This document shows positions 58,596 to 64,000 of a stretch of 64,000 nucleotides of DNA, in pieces; position 1 is the first letter of the stretch; each line of letters opens with the position of its first letter. Origin of the DNA: Amycolatopsis sp. NBC_01488 (GTDB lineage: Bacteria > Actinomycetota > Actinomycetes > Mycobacteriales > Pseudonocardiaceae). A program made the position numbers and the translations under genes. The stretch lies in assembly GCF_036227105.1 (NCBI RefSeq), contig NZ_CP109434.1:9272501-9336500 (forward strand), written 5' to 3'. Under the pieces are notes generated by a model that ran no database searches, was not told the origin of the DNA, and saw only the letters and a program-made list of their open reading frames with translations.

Positions 58596-59954
58596 ATGAG
58601 CCAGCTCGATCGAGCAGAACTCGCGCAGCAGGGCGCGATCCGGGCCGACGGCCTGCGCGCGGCCGGGGTCGAGCTCGTCGCGCTGACCTTCGTGGACAAC
58701 AGCGGCATCGCGCGGGTCAAGGCCGTCCCGGTCGACCGGCTGTGGTCGGCGGCGGCGTGGGGCGTCGGCGCGTCGAACTCGTTCGACTTCTTCCTGGCCA
58801 CCGACGAGATCACCGACGGGCAGTACTCGCGTGGTCCGGTGGGCGACCTGCGGCTGCACCCGGACCTCGACGCGCTGGTGCCACTGGCCGCGCAGCCGGG
58901 CTGGGCGTGGGCCCCGGCGAACCGCTACGACCAGGACGGCGAGCCGCACCCGCAGGACGCGCGGGCGCTGGCCGCGTCGGCGACGGACCGGCTCACGTCG
59001 CTGGGCTACAACGTGCGGACGGCCTTCGAGATCGAGTGGGTGATCACGGCGGCGGACGCGCCGGACGACCCGCGCTCGGCCACGGCGGGCCCGGCCTACG
59101 GCTTCGCGCGGCTGTCCGCGCAGGCGGGCTACCTGCGCGCGCTGGTGTCCGCCTTGTCCGCACAGGGCGTGGCGGTGGAGCAGATCCACCCCGAGTACGC
59201 GGCCGGGCAGTTCGAGCTGTCGGTGGCCCCGGGTGACCCGGTGCGCGCGGCGGACGTCGCGGTGCTGACGCGCGAGACGATCCGGACGGTGAGCGAGCAG
59301 CACGGGCTGCGGGCGTCGTTCACCCCGAAGTTCTCGCCGGACGGCGTGGGCAACGGCGGCCACGTCCACCTCAGCCTCTGGGACGGCGACCGGAACCTGT
59401 GCGCCGGCGGCGACGGCCGGTTCGGCCTGACCCCGACCGCGGAGGCGTTCGGCGCCGGGATCTTCACGCGGCTGCCGGCGCTGCTGGCGATCGGCGCACC
59501 GTCGGTGGTCAGCTACCTGCGGCTCGAGCCGCACCACTGGGCCGGGGTGTTTTCGGTGTGGGGCCTGGAGAACCGCGAGGCGCCGCTGCGGCTGGTGCAG
59601 GGTCCGGCCGGGCAGCGCGACCGGGCGGCGAACTTCGAGGTCAAGTGCTTCGACCTGACCGCCAATCCGTACTTGGTGGTGGCGGCGCTGCTGTTCGCGG
59701 GCCTGGCCGGGCTTTCGGCGGAGGCGGCGTTGCCGGAGCCGGTGGACGTCGACCCGGGCACGCTCCCTTCGGCCGTCCGGCTGCCGACCTCGCTGGCGGA
59801 GGCGGTGACGGCGTTCGAGGCCGACGACGCGCTGACTTCGGCGTTCGGCGCGGAGCTCGCGACGACCTTGATGGACGTGCGCCGGGGCGAAATCGCGCAG
59901 CTCGGCGGCCTGCCTGCCGACGAGCTGTGCGCCGTGCTGCGCTACCTCCATTGA
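58596..59954 (+). CDS. Glutamine synthetase family protein (GlnA3/4-like)
   Basis: A 452-residue glutamine synthetase-fold enzyme, of the type acting as gamma-glutamylpolyamine or gamma-glutamylamide synthetase rather than for ammonia. It has the beta-grasp N-terminus (VELVALTFVDNSGIARVKAVP) and catalytic motifs EIEWVI, GQFELSVAPGDPVRAAD, FTPKFSPDGVGNGGHVHLSL and RLEPHHWAGVF. The adenylylation loop of GlnA I is absent. GGGGGCAGG precedes the ATG. With the divergent APC permease, amidohydrolase and M20 genes it recreates a FluG-like function in separate proteins. True substrate unknown. Confidence 0.83.
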   Translation: MSQLDRAELAQQGAIRADGLRAAGVELVALTFVDNSGIARVKAVPVDRLWSAAAWGVGASNSFDFFLATDEITDGQYSRGPVGDLRLHPDLDALVPLAAQPGWAWAPANRYDQDGEPHPQDARALAASATDRLTSLGYNVRTAFEIEWVITAADAPDDPRSATAGPAYGFARLSAQAGYLRALVSALSAQGVAVEQIHPEYAAGQFELSVAPGDPVRAADVAVLTRETIRTVSEQHGLRASFTPKFSPDGVGNGGHVHLSLWDGDRNLCAGGDGRFGLTPTAEAFGAGIFTRLPALLAIGAPSVVSYLRLEPHHWAGVFSVWGLENREAPLRLVQGPAGQRDRAANFEVKCFDLTANPYLVVAALLFAGLAGLSAEAALPEPVDVDPGTLPSAVRLPTSLAEAVTAFEADDALTSAFGAELATTLMDVRRGEIAQLGGLPADELCAVLRYLH

Positions 59955-60012
59955 GATCTTTTCACCGGAAACCGTTCGCGTCGAATGTCGTGTTCGTGCC
60001 CGGAAATCATTC

Positions 60013-60041
60013 TGTGATCGGGCCGTTATCTGTGCTAGCGT
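60013..60041 (+). promoter_or_regulatory. Putative promoter of the secreted-protein gene
   Basis: TGTGAT (60013-60018), 17-bp spacer, extended-type TGTGC-TAGCGT -10 (60036-60041), about 44 bp before the ATG. A GAGGTGAGGAGG run at 60052 is far from the ATG; AGAAGG is nearer. Confidence 0.4.
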
Positions 60042-60084
60042 CCCGCTCCGGGTGAGGTGAGGAGGCCGAAAGAAGGCACAGTCC

Positions 60085-61374
60085 ATGCCAGACGCTCGTC
60101 CCCGCCACCGGCAGAAGCCTTGGAAGCTCAAGGTGGCCGTCGTGGTGGCAGCGGTGTCGCTGGGCGCGGTCGGGATCGCGGTGGCCGCACCGCGCACCCC
60201 GGCGCCGCCGCCCGCGACCCCGAACCCCGGCTGCACCCTCAAGGTGCCCGACGACCCGTTGTCCGCCCGTGGCCTCGCCACGCCGTACCAGCTCAGCGCG
60301 ACCGATCCGCGCCTGGGCGCGTGCCACGAACCGGTGGACGCGCAGGGCGCGTTCGCCGAGGCGGCGATCCTCGATCCCGCCACCGGCAAGCTGTCGGTGT
60401 ACCACCCGCTCGTCGTCGACGCGGGCCGGAGACCCGCCGCGCCCCCGGTCGTCCCGGCCCTGCCCCGCGGCGCCGTCGTCGGGCTGTGGTTCGGCTTCAA
60501 CGGCGACACGCTGACCCTCGGCGGCAGCCCGGCCGCACTGCGCGCGGGCCAGTGCGTCAACGGCCTGGGCCGCTCGCTATTCGGCCAGGTCGCTTTCTGC
60601 GGCGCGCAGGCGTTCTTCGACGCGGCCAACAAGGCCGTGCGAGCGGGCAAGCTGCGGATCCCGCCGCTCGGCCGGGCGACGGACGGCCGGCCGTGCCCGT
60701 CGGTGCGCGACTTCTCGCTGGTGGACCAGGACCAGAGCGACAACGTCACCACGACCTACCTCGCGACGCCCGACGGCCGGACGGCCCAGGCCACCGCGGC
60801 CAACGCCCGCGCGCTCGGGAAACCCGCGACGCTCGCCAACGGCAGCGACAACCGGCTGCTCGACGCGTTCGTGGACCCGGCGCTGGGCTGCACGCCGTTC
60901 ACGGCACCGGACCTCACCGACGGCGGCCGGCCCACGACGTCGCTCGCCCTCAACGAGCTGCAGGCCGCGGCCGGGCAGCGGGCGCCGGTCGCGCTGGTGC
61001 CCCAGGGTGACCCGATGACGCTCGTCGACGGGAAACCCAGCCAGGCCAAGGCGAACCTGTACCGCGCGGGCGTCGACCAGCCCGCGCTGGACCGGCGGTC
61101 CGCGAGCACCCGGTCGTACTGCCGCAACCTGCGGACGTCCGGGCTGGACCGGCTCACCGCCGACCGACGGCTGCTGCGGGCGGCGCCGTCCCCGGACGGC
61201 GGCGTCGGCCTGCTGAAGTTCCTGACCGACCGGCTCCAGGGTTCGCTGCAGCAGCTGGGCTGCACGCACCCGGCGGCGTCGGCCCACCCGGACGCGGCCG
61301 CCGAACCGGACCCGGCCGACCAGGCGGCGGCAACGGACGCCGTGCGGACGCTCGACACGCTCAAGAACGGCTGA
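60085..61374 (+). CDS. Putative secreted or membrane-anchored hypothetical protein
   Basis: A 429-residue protein of unknown function. A basic N-terminus (RHRQKPWKLK) and one hydrophobic helix (VAVVVAAVSLGAVGIAVAAP) form a signal peptide or anchor, so most of it lies outside the cell. The outer part has at least eight cysteines (for example in NPGCTL, GACHEP, QCVNG, FCGAQ, PCPSVR, LGCTPF, YCRNL and LGCTHP), suggesting several disulfides, and ends in an Ala/Pro-rich tail. No catalytic motif is visible. Its stop is three bases from that of the convergent amidase gene. Similar proteins appear in Amycolatopsis-type genomes as far as I recall. Confidence 0.7.
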   Translation: MPDARPRHRQKPWKLKVAVVVAAVSLGAVGIAVAAPRTPAPPPATPNPGCTLKVPDDPLSARGLATPYQLSATDPRLGACHEPVDAQGAFAEAAILDPATGKLSVYHPLVVDAGRRPAAPPVVPALPRGAVVGLWFGFNGDTLTLGGSPAALRAGQCVNGLGRSLFGQVAFCGAQAFFDAANKAVRAGKLRIPPLGRATDGRPCPSVRDFSLVDQDQSDNVTTTYLATPDGRTAQATAANARALGKPATLANGSDNRLLDAFVDPALGCTPFTAPDLTDGGRPTTSLALNELQAAAGQRAPVALVPQGDPMTLVDGKPSQAKANLYRAGVDQPALDRRSASTRSYCRNLRTSGLDRLTADRRLLRAAPSPDGGVGLLKFLTDRLQGSLQQLGCTHPAASAHPDAAAEPDPADQAAATDAVRTLDTLKNG

Positions 61375-61377
61375 CGG

Positions 61378-62034
61378 TCACCCCGCCAGCGCCCCGGCGA
61401 CCTCCTCGCGCAGCTGCGGAAGCTTCGCGTAGAGGCGGTCGCCGGGGCATTCGGTGTTGTAGTAGTCGCGGTGCCCCTTGATCTCGGCGACGGGAATGCC
61501 GTACTGGCGGCAGATGTAGGCGCAGAACGTTACGAGGGACGCCCACTGCGCTTCGGGCGGCTCGACGCTGGTGTAGGTGCCTTCGTTCTCGATGCCGATG
61601 GCGTTGGTGTTCTGGCCGGGGCAGTGCGCGCCCTGGATCATCGTGGTGCCGCCGCGCAGGGCATCGAGACTGCCGTGCCGTCCTTCCATTCGGTACCCGC
61701 CACGGCTGACCGTGAAGTGCTGGCCGGTGTCGGACCAGCCGTTGTTGTCGATGTGGTCGTGCTGGTCGTCGCGGGCGACCTGGAAGGCGTGCGCGAGGGA
61801 GTAGTCGGTGCTGTTGGGGCAGGCGATGTGGTGGATGAGGACGCGGTTCGCGGGGTGGTCGAGGGTGGTGAGCGCGTCGGCGGGCGGCCGGGCACCCCAC
61901 TCGGCGCAGCTGTAGATCCGGGGTTCGGTGGCGGCTTGGGCGGCTCGCGGGAGGACGAGCCCAGCTGCTCCGGCGACGGCCAGACCGGCGGCGCCGCGGA
62001 GGAAGGTGCGCCGCGGGAGGTGTACGAGGTCCAT
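61378..62034 (-). CDS. Tat-exported N-acetylmuramoyl-L-alanine amidase
   Basis: A 218-residue secreted PGRP/amidase_2-type cell-wall amidase. A twin-arginine signal (PRRTFLRG, then a hydrophobic stretch ending AQA) spans residues 1-35. The zinc ligands are seen as VLIHHIA and GHRDYYNTECPGD (histidines and cysteine), and NAIGIENEGTY supplies further core residues. It cleaves the bond between MurNAc and L-alanine in peptidoglycan. ATG at 62034 has GGGAGGG upstream. Role may be wall turnover or attack on other bacteria. Confidence 0.87.
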   Translation of the reverse strand: MDLVHLPRRTFLRGAAGLAVAGAAGLVLPRAAQAATEPRIYSCAEWGARPPADALTTLDHPANRVLIHHIACPNSTDYSLAHAFQVARDDQHDHIDNNGWSDTGQHFTVSRGGYRMEGRHGSLDALRGGTTMIQGAHCPGQNTNAIGIENEGTYTSVEPPEAQWASLVTFCAYICRQYGIPVAEIKGHRDYYNTECPGDRLYAKLPQLREEVAGALAG

Positions 62035-62079
62035 GGACGGACCCTCCCGTGGCGGCGTACAGCTTTCGTACAAACGCCT

Positions 62080-62607
62080 TCAGAGGCGCAGGGTGGCCTC
62101 GAACGGGCGGGTGAGGTGGAGCTCGCCGTTCTCGCTCTTGGCGATGGGCTCGTAGTCCTCGCCGCGGAGTTCGAAGAGGGTGGCGGTGTTCTGTTCCCCC
62201 GGCTCGACCAAGAGGTAGAACGAGATCAAAGCCTCGGCGTAGACGGCGCGCTTGAGGATCCGATCCTGCATCTTCGTGGACGGTGACACGATCTCCGCGG
62301 CAAGCCGGACGTCGCTCGCTCCGTAGGCCACGGTGTCGACTCCGGGGCAGTCGAGAATGATCAGGTCGGGAGTCAGCAGTCTCCGCGCTGCGAGGCGGAC
62401 GTTTACCCCGGGCAGCAACTCGGTGCCATCCGGCAATGCGGGCGCGCAGGCGGATTGGAGCTTCCCCAGAAGCCGCTGGTGTTCCAGTCCCGGCCATGGG
62501 CTGACGAGCAGCATCCCGTCGACGAGTTCGACTCGCTGCAGCAAGGTTTGTTCTTCGGGCAGGGCGAGAACGTCATCGGCCGTCCAGCCGTCCGGTCGTG
62601 GCGGCAA
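62080..62607 (-). CDS. Uma2 family endonuclease
   Basis: A 175-residue Uma2 (DUF820) protein with the PD-(D/E)xK nuclease fold. The core reads TPDLIILDCPG, then LAAEIVSPSTKMQDRILKR, with the Asp, Glu and Lys catalytic residues, then YLLVEPGEQ. The only plausible start in frame is TTG at 62607, without a good ribosome site. A RecA-NDp-like promoter (62637-62659) lies just upstream, suggesting DNA-damage induction. Uma2 proteins are numerous in actinomycetes and cyanobacteria; most have no known role. Confidence 0.78.
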   Translation of the reverse strand: MPPRPDGWTADDVLALPEEQTLLQRVELVDGMLLVSPWPGLEHQRLLGKLQSACAPALPDGTELLPGVNVRLAARRLLTPDLIILDCPGVDTVAYGASDVRLAAEIVSPSTKMQDRILKRAVYAEALISFYLLVEPGEQNTATLFELRGEDYEPIAKSENGELHLTRPFEATLRL

Positions 62608-62636
62608 GAGAACTCGTTGTGGATCATCACACGAGG

Positions 62637-62659
62637 AGTATGCGGACCGCCACCGACAG
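62637..62659 (-). promoter_or_regulatory. RecA-NDp/PafBC-like element upstream of uma2
   Basis: CTGTCGGTG, 8 bp, CATACT on the minus strand. Eight of nine bases match the upstream half of the RecA-NDp motif with correct spacing, but the -10 is poor. A start near 62630 would give a 23-nt leader. Confidence 0.3.
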
Positions 62660-62700
62660 TTCTGGATCAGGTGAGGGCGTCACATAGGTGCGACACGCGT

Positions 62701-63078
62701 TCAGCCAGCCGAGGCCAGCTCGCCCGCGCCGCTGTACAGCTCGATCTTGAACCGGATGTGGTCCTGGTGCTCCTGCAACCGCGCGATCTGCGCCGCCACC
62801 CGGGCCTCGTGCTCACGCAGGACGTCGACCCGCTCTTCGCGCGTCGCCTCGCCGGAGCGCAGCAGCTCCACGAACCGCAGCATCTCCGCGACCGGCATGC
62901 CCGTGTACCTCAAGCACCGCAGCAGCTGCAGGAACTCCACGTCCTGCTCGGTGTAGAAACGCCGCCCGCCGGCCGTGCGGCCCACTTCGTGGAGCAGGCC
63001 GATGCGCTCGTAGTAGCGCAGCGTGTCGATCGTGAAACCGGTCTTTTCGGTCACCTGGGCCGGGGTGTAGGACGTCAC
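62701..63078 (-). CDS. MerR family transcriptional regulator
   Basis: A 125-residue MerR-type regulator: N-terminal winged helix-turn-helix (YTPAQVTEKTGFTIDTLRYYERIGLL, residues 4-29), the RRFYTEQDVEFLQLLRCLRYTGMP wing region, and a short C-terminal coiled coil (EHEARVAAQIARLQ). No cysteine pair for metals or Fe-S is present, so it belongs to the NmlR/AdhR-like or a drug/aldehyde-sensing group. GTG at 63078 coincides with the predicted transcription start of a 19-bp-spacer MerR-type promoter, so it is likely leaderless and autoregulated. Its -35 overlaps the trpA stop. Confidence 0.87.
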   Translation of the reverse strand: MTSYTPAQVTEKTGFTIDTLRYYERIGLLHEVGRTAGGRRFYTEQDVEFLQLLRCLRYTGMPVAEMLRFVELLRSGEATREERVDVLREHEARVAAQIARLQEHQDHIRFKIELYSGAGELASAG

Positions 63079-63084
63079 GGACCC

Positions 63085-63115
63085 AGAGTGGCACCCGGAG
63101 TGCACTCCAGGTCAA
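63085..63115 (-). promoter_or_regulatory. MerR-type overlong-spacer promoter of the merR gene
   Basis: TTGACC (63110-63115), 19-bp spacer, CACTCT (63085-63090). The spacer carries the near-perfect palindrome CCCGGAGTGCACTCCAGG (63094-63111, 16 of 18 symmetric), the classic MerR operator layout. The -35 includes the trpA stop codon. Confidence 0.75.
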
Positions 63116-63903
63116 GCGGTGGCGACCGCCCGGCGGACGCCTTCCGCCAGTTCCTCGGACAGCCTGCGGACCCCCGAGGGGCCTTCGGCCGCCGCCGTGA
63201 CCAGGGCCGATCCGACGATCACCGCGTCCGCGAACGACGCCACCTGGGCCGCCTGCGCACCCGACCGCACGCCCAGCCCGACACCGATCGGCAGGTCCGT
63301 GTGCGCCCGCGTGCGGCGGACCAGCGTCTCCGCGCCCGCGCCCACCTGGTCGCGCGCGCCCGTCACGCCCATCACCGCGGTCGCGTAGATGAATCCCGAG
63401 GACGCCGCCGCGGTGAGCGCGAGACGCTCCTCCGACGACGAAGGCGCCACCAGGAAGGTCCGGTCCAGGCCGTGCTCCTTCGAAGCCGACATCCACGACG
63501 CGGCTTCGTCCGGGATCAGGTCCGGCGTGATCAGGCCGAGCCCGCCCGCCGAAGCGAGGTCGCGCGCGAACCGGTCGACGCCGTAGCGGTTCACCGGGTT
63601 CCAGTACGTCATCACGACCGCGCGGCCGCCGCGCGCCGACACCGACTCGACCACCTCGAACAGGTGCTTGAGGCGGAAGCCGTTGTCCAGCGCGGTCACC
63701 GACGCGGCTTGGATGGTCGGGCCGTCCATCACCGGGTCGGAATACGGGACGCCGACCTCGATGAGGTCCGCGCCGCCGTCGACGCACGCCGCGATCAGGT
63801 CCTGGGACCCGGAAACCGTCGGGAACCCGGCCGGGAGGTAGCCGATCAGGGCGCCGCGACCCTCCGCGCGCGTCGTGGCGAAGAGATCGTCGAGCCCGCT
63901 CAC
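63112..63903 (-). CDS. trpA: Tryptophan synthase alpha chain
   Basis: A 263-residue TIM-barrel subunit cleaving indole-3-glycerol phosphate to indole and glyceraldehyde-3-phosphate. Catalytic residues E49 (LIEVGVPYSD) and D60 (DPVMDGP) fall at the same numbers as in Salmonella TrpA. Phosphate-binding loops GVGLGVRSG and FADAVIVGSALV are intact. The GTG at 63903 overlaps the trpB stop (GTGA). It is the last gene of a trp operon coming from the right edge; a MerR gene with its own promoter follows. Confidence 0.95.
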   Translation of the reverse strand: MSGLDDLFATTRAEGRGALIGYLPAGFPTVSGSQDLIAACVDGGADLIEVGVPYSDPVMDGPTIQAASVTALDNGFRLKHLFEVVESVSARGGRAVVMTYWNPVNRYGVDRFARDLASAGGLGLITPDLIPDEAASWMSASKEHGLDRTFLVAPSSSEERLALTAAASSGFIYATAVMGVTGARDQVGAGAETLVRRTRAHTDLPIGVGLGVRSGAQAAQVASFADAVIVGSALVTAAAEGPSGVRRLSEELAEGVRRAVATA

Positions 63904-64000
63904 TTGTCCACCAACCCGAACCACTTCGCCGCCGTGTCCATGTCCTTGTCGCCGCGGCCGGAGAGGTTCACGACGATCAGGCCGTCGGGTCCCAGTTCGC
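63900..64000 (-). CDS. trpB: Tryptophan synthase beta chain, 3' end
   Basis: The last 32 residues plus stop of TrpB, reading DGLIVVNLSGRGDKDMDTAA and ending in a short tail. The GRGDKD motif near the end is the conserved C-terminal pyridoxal-phosphate-side segment of TrpB. The rest lies beyond the right edge. It overlaps trpA by 4 bp. Confidence 0.93.
   Translation of the reverse strand, partial: ELGPDGLIVVNLSGRGDKDMDTAAKWFGLVDK

Noticed and set aside
1..64000. CRISPR arrays, tRNA or rRNA genes, insertion sequences, prophage or attachment sites
   Set aside because: No regularly spaced direct repeats with unique spacers, no cloverleaf-like or rRNA-like stretch, and no transposase, integrase or phage genes were seen on either strand.

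Overview
This is a chromosomal segment of a high-GC actinomycete, most likely Amycolatopsis or a close Pseudonocardiaceae relative (taxonomy is inferred). Pointers are the very high GC content, many GTG starts with 4-bp GTGA/ATGA gene overlaps, the recA-recX-DUF3046 block, a mycobacterial-type Sdh1 operon, a mycothiol-type enzyme, an F420-type oxidoreductase, and a PknL/Rv2175c pair. Nearly all of it reads as conserved core genome. I saw no transposase, integrase, CRISPR array, tRNA or rRNA.

Layout. 1-2.2 kb: end of a DUF5753 regulator, an amidohydrolase and a GNAT. 2.2-6.05 kb (minus): four-gene Sdh1 succinate dehydrogenase operon with a CRP-like site upstream. 6.3-8.8 kb: Entner-Doudoroff pair edd-eda, then a 456-bp gene-free stretch with hairpins and a possible gene relic. 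9.2-11.3 kb (minus): recX, recA with two DNA-damage promoters, DUF3046. 11.3-13.2 kb: membrane-anchored Hsp70-like ATPase. 13.3-17.7 kb: D-threonate/D-erythronate-type catabolic operon (kinase, PdxA2, MFS, DeoR). 17.6-22.9 kb: Lhr helicase and peptide deformylase. 22.9-26.6 kb (minus): ACT-GNAT protein acetyltransferase, then a three-gene operon (SAV_6107-type HEPN protein with an 18-residue repeat array, MDMPI/DinB_2-fold enzyme, double VOC protein) with a perfect SOS box upstream. 26.7-31.5 kb: YbaK deacylase, GNAT, EamA transporter, DUF885 peptidase-like protein, metF. 31.6-36.6 kb: MerB-like protein and a carotenoid operon crtE-crtI-crtB ending in an F420-type LLM enzyme. 36.6-43.3 kb: CGNR regulator, MFS, Rv2175c homologue, PASTA-domain kinase, NfeD-like protein, flotillin, and a hypothetical gene behind a leaderless mini-ORF. 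43.5-52.6 kb: WS/DGAT acyltransferase, aroG, gltD, gltB. 52.9-60 kb: SDR with a KstR-type operator, lgt, and a FluG-like set of separate genes (M20 peptidase, amidohydrolase, APC permease, divergent glutamine synthetase-like enzyme). 60-64 kb: secreted protein, Tat-exported amidase, Uma2 nuclease, MerR regulator, trpA and the end of trpB.

How the genes work together. Several blocks form clear pathways: Sdh1 in respiration, edd-eda, dtnK-pdxA2, crtEIB to lycopene, gltBD for nitrogen, aroG and trpBA for aromatic amino acids, and the FluG-like set for uptake and use of a gamma-glutamyl or amide compound. DNA-damage control recurs: recA carries both a LexA box and a RecA-NDp/PafBC-type promoter, the HEPN operon carries a LexA box, and the Uma2 nuclease has a weaker RecA-NDp-like element. 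The HEPN operon is the best candidate for an undescribed system here.

Limits. Domain calls come from reading sequences and remembered family features, not searches. Operators and promoters are pattern matches only.
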